The translations under genes were made by a program, and so were the position numbers. Source: Rhodoferax sp. (GTDB lineage: Bacteria; Pseudomonadota; Gammaproteobacteria; Burkholderiales; Burkholderiaceae_C). From it: a DNA stretch of 64,000 nt. How positions within the stretch are numbered: position 1 is the first letter of the stretch; every line of letters starts with the position of its first letter. Positions 8,605 to 16,561 of this stretch are shown here, piece by piece. Under the pieces are notes generated by a model, which saw only the letters and a list, made by a program, of their open reading frames with translations, did no database searches and was not told the origin of the DNA. The stretch is taken from contig NZ_JAUYQD010000035.1 of the NCBI RefSeq assembly GCF_030697375.1, positions 78,882 through 142,881 of the forward strand. The letters run 5' to 3'.

Positions 8605-9491
8605 GCATTTCAATCGTCACCTTTTTGCTGCCGCTGGCCTTGGCCTTCATCATGTTCTATCTGGGGCTGACCCTGTGTACAGACGACTTTAAGAAAGTCA
8701 TGCAACGGCCACGCGCACTGGTCGCAGGGCTGATCGGCCAGTTGTTGATGGTCCCTCTCCTGGGCCTTCTGGTAGCTTGGGCCACCCATCTTGATCCGGT
8801 CATGGCGGTGGGCTTGATGGTGCTGGCTGCGTGCCCCGGCGGTGTCAGTTCTGGGCTGCTGACCCGACTGGCGCGTGGCGACGTGGCCTTGTCCATTTCA
8901 TTAACTGCCGTGACCAGCGTTGTGGCCATGCTGTCACTGCCTTTGGTGGTGAATGCCGCCATGCACATATTCATGGCAACCGGACTGAATGTCGATTTTC
9001 CCTTGGGCGGAATGGTTCGCAAAATATTTCTGCTGACCACGGTGCCGGTATTGGCTGGCATGGCTTTACGGGCATGGCAAACCCAACGCGTGAAACGTTT
9101 GGAGCCTGTGGCTGGGCGCATCTCCACAGGCTTGTTTGTTCTCATCGTTTTAAGCACTTTCTGGGACCAGCGTCAGGTACTGGTGAGCCATCTGGGAACC
9201 ATTGGGCTGGCCGGTTTGCTGCTCAATCTGCTAATCCTGTCAGGCGCTTGGCTACTAAGTTGGCAGGCTCGCCTGACACGAAATGATCGTATCTCCGTGG
9301 TGACCGAATGCGGTCTTCAGAATTCGGCATTGGGTATTTACGTTTGCATTGAATTGCTGAAATCACCGACCATGAGTGTTCCAAGTGTGGTGTACGCACT
9401 GCTGATGAATGGCGGCGCCATCATCTTCGTACTACTGATGCGCGCCAACGCTGGAAAACACGGCCCTGCCACCATTCCCGCAAGCTCTTGA
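8601..9491 (+). CDS. BASS-family (bile acid:Na+ symporter-like) transporter
   Basis: A 296-residue membrane protein with about nine to ten hydrophobic helices. The motifs CPGGVSSGLLTRLARGD (about 76-92) and ECGLQNSALGIYV (about 235) match the two crossover regions of BASS carriers, which import organic acids with sodium. The start ATG 8601 overlaps the menA stop as ATGA. The frame stays open far upstream, but that part lies inside menA. Substrate unknown; its place between menA and a nosD suggests a role in quinone-precursor or cofactor uptake, which is speculation. Confidence 0.82.
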   Translation: MSISIVTFLLPLALAFIMFYLGLTLCTDDFKKVMQRPRALVAGLIGQLLMVPLLGLLVAWATHLDPVMAVGLMVLAACPGGVSSGLLTRLARGDVALSISLTAVTSVVAMLSLPLVVNAAMHIFMATGLNVDFPLGGMVRKIFLLTTVPVLAGMALRAWQTQRVKRLEPVAGRISTGLFVLIVLSTFWDQRQVLVSHLGTIGLAGLLLNLLILSGAWLLSWQARLTRNDRISVVTECGLQNSALGIYVCIELLKSPTMSVPSVVYALLMNGGAIIFVLLMRANAGKHGPATIPASS

Positions 9492-10705
9492 TGCGAACCT
9501 TAGGCAGTGTCGCGTGGAGCTGTCTGCTGACTTTGTGGATGCCTTTGGCACTTGCCGCACCGCATAACTTACAGCCCTTGATCGACGCCACCCCCACAGG
9601 TGGCACCCTTCGCCTGGCACCGGGTGTCTACCTGGGGCCAGCCACCATCAATCGCCCACTGACTCTAGAGGGTGACCCACAGGCCCTGATCCAAGGCGAT
9701 GGTCACAGCACGGTGCTGAGTATCAAGGCCAACGCCGTAACGCTACGTGGCCTGCATGTACGGGGCAGTGGTGACTCTCAAGACCGCATCGACGCTGGGT
9801 TGGAGTTACAGGGTGATGGCCTTCGCATTGAGGACAACAAACTTGAAGACGTGTTGTTTGGTATTCATCTTAAAAGCGTGCGCCAATCTTTGGTCAAAGG
9901 CAACCGTGTCACAGGCAAACCGCTGTCAACCGGTTTGCGTGGGGACGCGCTGCGGCTGTGGAACAGCAGCAACAACAGAGTCGAGAACAACCAATTCACA
10001 CGCGGTCGCGACCTGACCCTCATCAACTCACCCAACAACCAATTGTTGCGTAACCAATTCACTGATGGCCGCTACGGGATGCACGTCATCTTCTCGCCCC
10101 ACCTTCAAGCCGAGGGCAACCGCCTAACCCACACGGGCACCGGTATTGTGGTGCTGTACTCCCACCATCTGACACTGCGACAAAACCACGTCGCCCATGC
10201 GATCGCCGACGGCGGTGCAGGCATTGTGATCCGCGAAAGCGATGACAGCTTGATTGAATACAACCAGGTCTTGCATTGCTCTGTCGGGTTGAAAGTCAGC
10301 ACGGCAGTGGCCGGAGAAGGTCAATTGACGGTGCGCGGGAACCATTTTGCCCACAACATCATCGGTATGTTTTTCTATGGGGAGGCGGGTGGCTACTATT
10401 TCACCGATAACAGATTTGCCAATAACCTGACAACCGTAGCCATCAGCGCGCCGGGTGCGGGCAGCGCCAACCAGTGGATTGGCAACCAATGGGATGATTA
10501 TCAGGGCTTTGATCGGGACCATAACAAAATCGGCGACACACCGCACGAAATTCTGTTATACGCTGACCGCATCTGGATGGAAACACCTATGGCTGGATTT
10601 TTTCGCAATAGTCCGGCTTTTGAGCTGCTGGATTTTTTGGAACGACTGGCGCCTTTCAGCTCTCCACACCGTGTACTGCAAGACACACGACCACGGATGC
10701 AATAA
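9491..10705 (+). CDS. Second NosD-like periplasmic beta-helix protein
   Basis: A paralogue of the NosD at 948-2324. It has a signal peptide (about residues 1-22, ending ALAAP), the same opening theme (LQPLIDATPTGGTLRLAPGV), Asn-rich beta-helix turns and the same C-terminal ELLDFLERLAPFSSP. At 404 residues it is about 50 shorter, the difference lying mainly in the N-terminal extension. The start is ATG 9491, sharing one base with the previous TGA. It may replace or assist the first NosD, or mature a different copper protein. No NosF or NosY duplicate accompanies it here. Confidence 0.88.
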   Translation: MRTLGSVAWSCLLTLWMPLALAAPHNLQPLIDATPTGGTLRLAPGVYLGPATINRPLTLEGDPQALIQGDGHSTVLSIKANAVTLRGLHVRGSGDSQDRIDAGLELQGDGLRIEDNKLEDVLFGIHLKSVRQSLVKGNRVTGKPLSTGLRGDALRLWNSSNNRVENNQFTRGRDLTLINSPNNQLLRNQFTDGRYGMHVIFSPHLQAEGNRLTHTGTGIVVLYSHHLTLRQNHVAHAIADGGAGIVIRESDDSLIEYNQVLHCSVGLKVSTAVAGEGQLTVRGNHFAHNIIGMFFYGEAGGYYFTDNRFANNLTTVAISAPGAGSANQWIGNQWDDYQGFDRDHNKIGDTPHEILLYADRIWMETPMAGFFRNSPAFELLDFLERLAPFSSPHRVLQDTRPRMQ

Positions 10706-10725
10706 ACAATCCCCACCAAGGAATC

Positions 10726-11115
10726 ATGACCATGAAACACCGTACACGTTTTCTCATTGCTTTGGGAATGGGCCACGCTTTACTGGCTGCGGTCCATGCC
10801 CAAGCGGACGCTGGCCTACAAGCCATCAGCGACTTGTCACAAATCAATGGCCAAGCGCTGGCCTGCCAGGATCTAACGGCTGCGCAGCGCGCCAAAGCGT
10901 TGATGCTGGCGCATGCGCCCAAAACCGCACGATTTGGCACCGTCTTCGATGAGGGCACAAAACAAAGCTATCTTGCGCAAACCCGTAGTGCCGTGGCTTG
11001 TCCAGAAAGCGCAGCCCTCTCGACTCGGCTTGACACTCTTGCCCAGCGGCTGCAAGCGACCCTCCCCCCGGTCATCACGCCAAATTCCTCGGCATCCTCG
11101 TCAGGTACCCAATAG
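10726..11115 (+). CDS. Small secreted protein of unknown function
   Basis: 129 residues. A signal peptide (basic MTMKHRTR, then a hydrophobic stretch, cleavage near VHA-QA) precedes a mature part with only two cysteines, in ALACQDL and AVACPES, about 40 residues apart and possibly a disulfide. The last 20 residues are Pro/Ser/Thr-rich. AAGGA lies about 5 bases before the ATG. It sits 20 bases after the second nosD and 2 bases before SCO1, so it is almost surely part of the same transcript. I do not recognise a family. Confidence 0.75.
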   Translation: MTMKHRTRFLIALGMGHALLAAVHAQADAGLQAISDLSQINGQALACQDLTAAQRAKALMLAHAPKTARFGTVFDEGTKQSYLAQTRSAVACPESAALSTRLDTLAQRLQATLPPVITPNSSASSSGTQ

Positions 11116-11117
11116 CC

Positions 11118-11756
11118 ATGTGTATCCGAGTACAAAAACGCACGCTGGTGGCTCTGATCCTGCCCGTGCTGGCGACATTGGCAAGCCCAGCCATCTCACA
11201 AACGACTGCTGCTGCGGACGTTGCGCTTGCAAATACCGACGAGCCGATCGAACAGGAACGTGCAGCACCACGTTATTTGCTGCTGGGCAGCCACGGCCGT
11301 GCAGTAACGTCTGAAGATTTTCGTGACCGCTTTCAACTTGTCGCTTTTGGATTTACCTCCTGTCCCGATGTTTGCCCGACCACCATGGTCGAGATGCAGC
11401 AGGTACTTGCTGCACTGGGACCACGGGCCAAGCACCTGCAGCCCATATTCATCACGGTAGACCCCCAACGTGACACCACGGTGGTTCTTGCAGCCTATAC
11501 CCGCAACTTTGACGAGCGAATTTTGGGTTTGACCGGAAGTCCCGAATTGGTACGCTGGGCGGCCAACAACTTCAAGGTGCAATTTACCAAAGTACAAGAG
11601 CCCGGCGCCGGCGCCAACATCTACACCATAGACCATTCGGCCGGCATGTTCCTGCTGGGTCCTGACGGTCAATTACTCAGCAAGATTGCTTACGGCACGG
11701 CTGTGAAAGACGTAGCCACCCGCATAGAACACTGGCTGAAAGCGGACGGCAAATGA
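11118..11756 (+). CDS. SCO1/SenC copper chaperone
   Basis: Thioredoxin-fold copper-binding protein used in CuA-site assembly. CPDVC (about residues 83-87) supplies the two copper Cys ligands and the His in YTIDHSAGMF (about 173) the third; FITVDPQRDT is also characteristic. A hydrophobic N-terminal segment (about 8-28) is a signal or anchor. NosZ carries a CuA centre like cytochrome oxidase, so SCO in this operon most likely loads it. The gene overlaps the next by ATGA. Confidence 0.92.
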   Translation: MCIRVQKRTLVALILPVLATLASPAISQTTAAADVALANTDEPIEQERAAPRYLLLGSHGRAVTSEDFRDRFQLVAFGFTSCPDVCPTTMVEMQQVLAALGPRAKHLQPIFITVDPQRDTTVVLAAYTRNFDERILGLTGSPELVRWAANNFKVQFTKVQEPGAGANIYTIDHSAGMFLLGPDGQLLSKIAYGTAVKDVATRIEHWLKADGK

Positions 11757-13051
11757 AACGCCGAACACTCCTGGCATCGCTGGGAGGCGCCGGGCTGGCC
11801 TGGACCGCATTGGCCGCGGGCATTGACAGCGAACCCTCAACACTTCCCCGTGGAGCCTTGCGGGTGGTGGTGATTGGCGGCGGCTGGGCTGGGCTAAGTG
11901 CGGCACGCGAATTGCGCCGTAGCGCGCCCGAATTGGATGTCTTGGTGATTGACCGCACCCCCATGCTGCGCTCACTGCCATTGAGCAATCCCTGGCTGGT
12001 CGGCCGTACGCCGGAGCGAATGCCACGGATCGATCTGGCGAAGTTAGCACACTCGCTGGGTTATCGCTTTGTGCCGGCCGAAGTATTGGCGATCGACCGA
12101 ATTCAGCGACAAGTGCATACAACGGAAGGGCATTTCGCCTATGACTGGTTGATCCTGGCCGCAGGCGTTGACTACGATTACGCCGCATGGTTTGGCGAAG
12201 ATGCCCGTGCCACCAACCAAGCCCGGGAACACTTCCCTGCCGGTTTTTTAAGCAACGAATTGGACCTACTCAAGCGCAGACTTGACGGATTTCGCGGCGG
12301 TGATCTGGTGATGACCATACCGCCCCCTCCCATTCGCTGCCCGCCTGCCCCCTACGAGCGCGCCTTACTGATTGCCTGGCTACTCAAGACACAACGTATT
12401 CCCGGCAAGCTGACGGTGATTGATGCCGGTGGCGGTATATCCCGCTTCACACGGCTGTTTGCGGATCGCTACGCTGACCAGATTGTGTACAGGCCCCATA
12501 CGAACCTTCGCTCAATTGACCCCTTTGGGCGCAGGCTCAGCACCGAAGACGGTGAGATGCACTTTGACCACGCCATTTTGCTTCCGCCCATGCGTGCGAG
12601 CACCCTGGTAGAGCAAGCAGGACTGCTTGGCCTTAACACACAAGGAAAACCAAGCCGATGGGCGGGTGTTGACCCCGTTCACTTGCGCGCACTAGCCGAT
12701 GACCGCGTGTATCTGGCTGGAGATTTGCTAGACGCTGTCTCCCCCCTCTTCGGCCACTACCCCAAAACGGCACACATCGCTACCCGACTTGGCTCCGCAG
12801 CAGCCCTGCAGATTTCAGCCCTCACCCGGGGCAACACACCGCTACAGATAGCTTTACCACACAGCATTTGCCATGTGTGGCTTGACGCGGACCCCGTCGA
12901 ACAAATGCGGATGGAAGCACAGTACCGTCTCCGTGGGGACGGACTCATCGTGCAGTCGGTGCGCCAGCATGACAATCCACAGCCACGCGACGAAGACCTG
13001 CAATGGGGGCTGGGCCTGTACGCGGAGAGTTTAGGGGTGTCCGCGCAATAA
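11753..13051 (+). CDS. FCSD-like FAD/NAD(P)-binding oxidoreductase with Tat-like signal
   Basis: A 432-residue flavoprotein resembling the flavin subunit of flavocytochrome c sulfide dehydrogenase. It has a twin-arginine-like start (MKRRTLLASLGG), a dinucleotide-binding loop VVVIGGGWAGLSAA near 38-51, and CPPAPYER near 196, which matches the conserved redox-Cys region of FCSD. A second Cys near the C-terminus (SICHVW) could be its partner. FCSD-type proteins normally pass electrons to a cytochrome c; a diheme cytochrome is encoded about 1.1 kb downstream on the other strand. The substrate is not evident: sulfide is possible, or a redox role in copper-sulfur centre assembly. Confidence 0.75.
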   Translation: MKRRTLLASLGGAGLAWTALAAGIDSEPSTLPRGALRVVVIGGGWAGLSAARELRRSAPELDVLVIDRTPMLRSLPLSNPWLVGRTPERMPRIDLAKLAHSLGYRFVPAEVLAIDRIQRQVHTTEGHFAYDWLILAAGVDYDYAAWFGEDARATNQAREHFPAGFLSNELDLLKRRLDGFRGGDLVMTIPPPPIRCPPAPYERALLIAWLLKTQRIPGKLTVIDAGGGISRFTRLFADRYADQIVYRPHTNLRSIDPFGRRLSTEDGEMHFDHAILLPPMRASTLVEQAGLLGLNTQGKPSRWAGVDPVHLRALADDRVYLAGDLLDAVSPLFGHYPKTAHIATRLGSAAALQISALTRGNTPLQIALPHSICHVWLDADPVEQMRMEAQYRLRGDGLIVQSVRQHDNPQPRDEDLQWGLGLYAESLGVSAQ

Positions 13052-13060
13052 GCCTACCGC

Positions 13061-13594
13061 TTAATGCCGGGCATAAACGCTGCTGCGACCATCCGGTCCA
13101 ATCAACAGCGTGTTGAACGCTTCGCGCTTAATATCCCGCTCCTGACCCGTGTTATCCAGAATGGTACACGCCGTGTCGCACACCGGGTTGTAGCTTTCCC
13201 GCCCAGGCGCACCACCCGGCAGGCCTGGCACTGCCAGCCCCCGCGCCTTGGGCTTCTCCTTCAGCAAAAGCACGATGTCTTCAACTGGCACATGCCCTTC
13301 AATAAAGTAGCCGGCGACCCGCGCCGTGTGCACCGATTCGAGCTGGGACGGGACATTGAGCCAGCGCTTGATCCGCGGCATATCGCGCTGTAGTTTTTCT
13401 TCGATCGTGACCACAAACCCATATCGGCGCAAATAATCCGCCCAATCGATACAGGCAAGGCAGGGACTGGGTGCGTACACCACGATCTCTGGCAACACAG
13501 ACGCATCGGCGGCCACCGAAAGTGGCGTAAACAAGCTGGTACCTACAAGTGTCCAGAGCAGCGCGAAAATTCGCAAAAACCGCTGGCACGGCAT
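13061..13594 (-). CDS. DUF411 (copper-associated) periplasmic protein
   Basis: A 177-residue secreted protein with an N-terminal signal ending near SVAADA. The block VESVHTARVAGYFIEGHVP and KARGLAVPGLPGGAPG is the DUF411 signature. The family often accompanies copper-handling genes. The usual N-terminal Cys-rich motif is replaced by SPCLACIDWADYL. The C-terminus is extended beyond the typical family end by about 50 residues with two more Cys (PVCDTACTILDN). ATG 13594 shares one base with the TAA of the ankyrin gene upstream and is preferred over GTG 13600. Confidence 0.8.
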   Translation of the reverse strand: MPCQRFLRIFALLWTLVGTSLFTPLSVAADASVLPEIVVYAPSPCLACIDWADYLRRYGFVVTIEEKLQRDMPRIKRWLNVPSQLESVHTARVAGYFIEGHVPVEDIVLLLKEKPKARGLAVPGLPGGAPGRESYNPVCDTACTILDNTGQERDIKREAFNTLLIGPDGRSSVYARH

Positions 13595-14103
13595 TAACAC
13601 GCCCGCCCGGGTTTGCAGCCTTTGAGAATCCAGAGCGAGATTTCACCAGCCACCTCATCCGCACGGACCTTGCGCGCCAAGCTCAAGACGTCACGCCCTG
13701 CTTCGGTCTTCAAAAGAGGGTCCGCTCCGGCTTGCAGCAGCAATTTGGCATGGGCCGTGTGTATGGTAAAAGCGGCCATATGCAAAGGTGTGCGGCCTTC
13801 ACTGTCTCGCGCATTAGGGTTAGCGCCTGCGGCCACCAGCACCTTGAGTGGCCCGGTGTCTGGATTCATCGCTGCAAAATGCAAGGGGGTCGATCCCAAG
13901 CTGGTGCGTGCGTCACGGTTTTGTGGTGCAGCCTTCAGCAGTTTCTCAAACTCTTGCTGTGTACCCATGCGTGCTGCGTCATGAATCGGCAACTCGTTTA
14001 CATCCATAGTCGCGGGCTGTGAGAAAGCCCATGTCACCTGCAACGCCAACCATAAAGCCAGCCACACCCGAATGGATGGCCAGAAATGTATGTGAGGCTT
14101 CAT
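13594..14103 (-). CDS. Secreted ankyrin-repeat protein
   Basis: 169 residues: a signal peptide (hydrophobic VWLALWLALQVTWAF) and then three ankyrin repeats, recognisable by STPLHFAAMN, GRTPLHMAAF and the linking LLxAGADP/AAGANPNARD patterns. Ankyrin repeats mediate protein contacts, here in the periplasm. Its stop codon overlaps the start of the DUF411 gene, so the two are probably a functional pair; the partner is unknown. Confidence 0.85.
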   Translation of the reverse strand: MKPHIHFWPSIRVWLALWLALQVTWAFSQPATMDVNELPIHDAARMGTQQEFEKLLKAAPQNRDARTSLGSTPLHFAAMNPDTGPLKVLVAAGANPNARDSEGRTPLHMAAFTIHTAHAKLLLQAGADPLLKTEAGRDVLSLARKVRADEVAGEISLWILKGCKPGRAC

Positions 14104-14140
14104 CGGCTGTGCTCCATCGGGAAAGATGTGATCGCGAAAA

Positions 14141-14794
14141 TCAAGGCTGAACCACCTGAATCAAAGTCAAATAGGCAAGCAAGTCCTGCAAATCCTGCTC
14201 TTTGAGTTGATTAAGAATACCGCCCGTTTCCTCTTCATCGTGCGGCCGTTCACCACGAACAAAGGCATCCATTTGTTTCCGAAGGTAACTGCTGTATTGC
14301 CCCACCAATCTCGGGAATTTGCCACGCCCCATGCCATCGCGGGCATGGCAGGTGACGCATTCCTTTTGGAAAATCACGCGACCATTGTCAACGTTGCCGG
14401 GTGCACGCGGAATAATCATCACCTTGTCCACAGCGGTCAAACGTGTCAAGGCATCGTCGCTGTCCTTGAACTCAGGCCACTGCGTAGGCAGTTCAATCGA
14501 GGCCAGATAGGCCGACACATCCACGATGTCGGCATCGGACAGCTCTCGCTCCTGTGTGTAGGGAAACATCGGAAGGTTGACACGGGTACGCATTCGAAAT
14601 GCCCGTAACTGGTCCATGATGTGGGCTTGGTGCTGCCCCGCGATACGGGGGTATTCGCCACGCTTTCCGCCCTGCCCAAACTCGCCATGGCAACCTGCGC
14701 AGGTGCCATTGATTTCCTTTCCTCGCTCCAGGTTTTGGGTCTGGCCAGACTGGCACAAACCCAATAGCAGCAAAAGGACAAACAGTGCTTTCAT
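14141..14794 (-). CDS. Diheme cytochrome c (c4 type)
   Basis: Periplasmic electron carrier of 217 residues with a signal peptide (1-19) and two c-type heme sites, CAGCH at 32-36 and CVTCH near 147-151. Each is followed by a similar YPRIAGQHQ or FPRLVGQYSSYL segment, showing the internal duplication of cytochrome c4. Met residues after each half could be axial ligands. It lies 37 bases upstream of the ankyrin gene on the same strand. It could carry electrons between NosGH or the FCSD-like protein and terminal reductases. Confidence 0.92.
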   Translation of the reverse strand: MKALFVLLLLLGLCQSGQTQNLERGKEINGTCAGCHGEFGQGGKRGEYPRIAGQHQAHIMDQLRAFRMRTRVNLPMFPYTQERELSDADIVDVSAYLASIELPTQWPEFKDSDDALTRLTAVDKVMIIPRAPGNVDNGRVIFQKECVTCHARDGMGRGKFPRLVGQYSSYLRKQMDAFVRGERPHDEEETGGILNQLKEQDLQDLLAYLTLIQVVQP

Positions 14795-14897
14795 GGTGAC
14801 TCACAAATAACATAGCCCAAACACAGGGCCCAAGCGGCAATATGCCGCGCTTTCCCCGCAAGAGAATGGGTGGGATACACGCCTCAGGCAGGCGTCT

Positions 14898-15302
14898 CTA
14901 GCCGAGCATCACCGGTTGCCCCTGGCGATCAAATGGAATATACGTTCCCAGCGTTCCCGCCTTAATCGCTTCGACCATTCGTTGCAAAGGCTTTTCGGCG
15001 GCCTCACTGCTGGGTGCAACCCCGGCGCTACCGGACATTGCTGCGGCAAAAACGATGCTCCATTCTTGTCCAAACTGGCTGGATTCCCGTACCAAGTCTG
15101 CAAAGCTGGGCAATTCTTCGGGGGTTTTGTCGACACACATGAGTGGGACCAGCGCACCGCCCTGCCCGGCCTGAAAACGCTCGCGTTGGGCCGCCGTACT
15201 GTCGGCAGGTAGTTCTGCCCCTGCAAATACAAAAAGCAAACGCTGTGGCTCTTCTTGCTGCCTTGCTGCCATCAGCAAATCATCGAAACTGGAAATATTC
15301 AT
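14898..15302 (-). CDS. Conserved hypothetical protein
   Basis: 134 residues, acidic, without signal or membrane segment. Landmarks are QRLLFVFAGAELP near the start, GGALVPLMCVDKTPEEL in the middle and a C-terminal IPFDRQGQPVML. ATG 15302 is chosen; a TTG start 27 bases earlier would overlap the diguanylate cyclase stop but is less likely. I know similar proteins in Comamonadaceae that databases loosely name as ribonucleotide reductase related, but nothing in the sequence shows such an activity. It follows the GGDEF gene by 23 bases on the same strand. Confidence 0.7.
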   Translation of the reverse strand: MNISSFDDLLMAARQQEEPQRLLFVFAGAELPADSTAAQRERFQAGQGGALVPLMCVDKTPEELPSFADLVRESSQFGQEWSIVFAAAMSGSAGVAPSSEAAEKPLQRMVEAIKAGTLGTYIPFDRQGQPVMLG

Positions 15303-15325
15303 GGTTAGATTTCTATCGAAAAAAC

Positions 15326-16366
15326 TCAAAAAAGGTCAACATCCATCGCTTCAGAGGCCTGCTCCACCAGTTCACCTGCCAGCACCAGTTCTTGGAAACT
15401 GCACACCTGGTTGCGGCCATGCTCTTTTGCATAATAAACAGCCTTGTCGGCGCGACCAAATGCACCACCCGGGGTATCGTTTTCCCTCAACACAGAAAAA
15501 CCGATACTGATGGTGATGGTTCCTACTTGGGGGAAAACATGCGCTTGCACACTGCTACGCAAACGCTCCAAAGCGTTTTTTGCATCTCCCGCGTTATCGC
15601 ACCGCATCAAAATAACAAACTCTTCTCCGCCAAAACGGTACAACTGGTCATGAAAGCGGAAATTACTCCTCATGAGCCGCGCCATCAGCAACAGCACCTC
15701 GTCTCCAATCAGGTGACCAAAGTTGTCATTGACCCGTTTGAAATGGTCAATATCAAGCATGGCAAGCCAGTAACTGCCGTTCGGTCCCGCCATGCGACGA
15801 TCAGGATGCTCCTCATCCGCCACAAAAGTATCTTGCTCCGCCGTAGCCTTAAAAAAGGCGCCATCAAAGGTCTTGCGGTTGAGCAATTCTGTCAGTGCAT
15901 CCTTTTCTCCATAGTCCAAAAGACCATGAAGGTTTTGATAGGTTAAAACTATGCCCTCTATGACCGCTTCTGTCTGCGCCGAAATAGCAAGTTTTGATTC
16001 GATTTCCAATATAGCCCACACACCCTGACCACCACCAATGGGAAATATCGTTGTATGGGGGCCACTCCCCACATGAACGACCTTGCCACGTTCATAGGCC
16101 TCTTGTCGCCCAGGAAAATCGACCAACTTGGGAAGCGCATCCCAATTCGTCCAAGCTGCGTCACGCAAAGGCTGGGTATGCTGCGCATCCAGGCGCGCCC
16201 GCGTCAAGCAACGCCGGTCTTCACCGTCGCCCACGACCCGCACAAGCCAAGTGGAATCAACGCTGTCTGAAGCGCAATCCGCAACCAGGCGGATAAACGC
16301 AAAATCCAGTTCATCGCGGTCACGCAGACCACTCATACGAGCCAGACCATCGACAAGCTTTTTCAT
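15326..16366 (-). CDS. Diguanylate cyclase with N-terminal sensor region
   Basis: 346 residues. The C-terminal GGDEF domain has the active GGEEF motif near 244-248, preceded by RFHD at the inhibitory-site position (five residues before the motif), so product inhibition by c-di-GMP is expected. LDIDHFKRVNDNFGH is the metal/substrate region. The first 170 residues look like a GAF-type cytosolic sensor; no membrane helix is seen. The start is the ATG at the head of MKKLVDGLARM. It sits between the cytochrome genes and nnrS. Confidence 0.9.
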   Translation of the reverse strand: MKKLVDGLARMSGLRDRDELDFAFIRLVADCASDSVDSTWLVRVVGDGEDRRCLTRARLDAQHTQPLRDAAWTNWDALPKLVDFPGRQEAYERGKVVHVGSGPHTTIFPIGGGQGVWAILEIESKLAISAQTEAVIEGIVLTYQNLHGLLDYGEKDALTELLNRKTFDGAFFKATAEQDTFVADEEHPDRRMAGPNGSYWLAMLDIDHFKRVNDNFGHLIGDEVLLLMARLMRSNFRFHDQLYRFGGEEFVILMRCDNAGDAKNALERLRSSVQAHVFPQVGTITISIGFSVLRENDTPGGAFGRADKAVYYAKEHGRNQVCSFQELVLAGELVEQASEAMDVDLF

Positions 16367-16561
16367 CGTTGCAGTTTACCCGCAGTAGGCCCAAAAATTC
16401 AACCATTCGCCATCGCCCCGCGCCTTGGCCCCCCGCCCATGCGTCCAATACTGGGTTTACCCCTACACACCTGGGCGCGTTTTGTTGCGACGCATCCAGA
16501 GAGAGGTTGAAAGCCATGCACCAGCAGACTTTCGTCGCTGTCAACCGGTTAACCTTGCGCC

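Noticed and set aside
16531..16544. FNR/NNR-like half-palindrome TTCGTCGCTGTCAA before nnrS
   Set aside because: Only one half matches, and it lies 18 bases from the first possible ATG, with no -10 element at the right distance.
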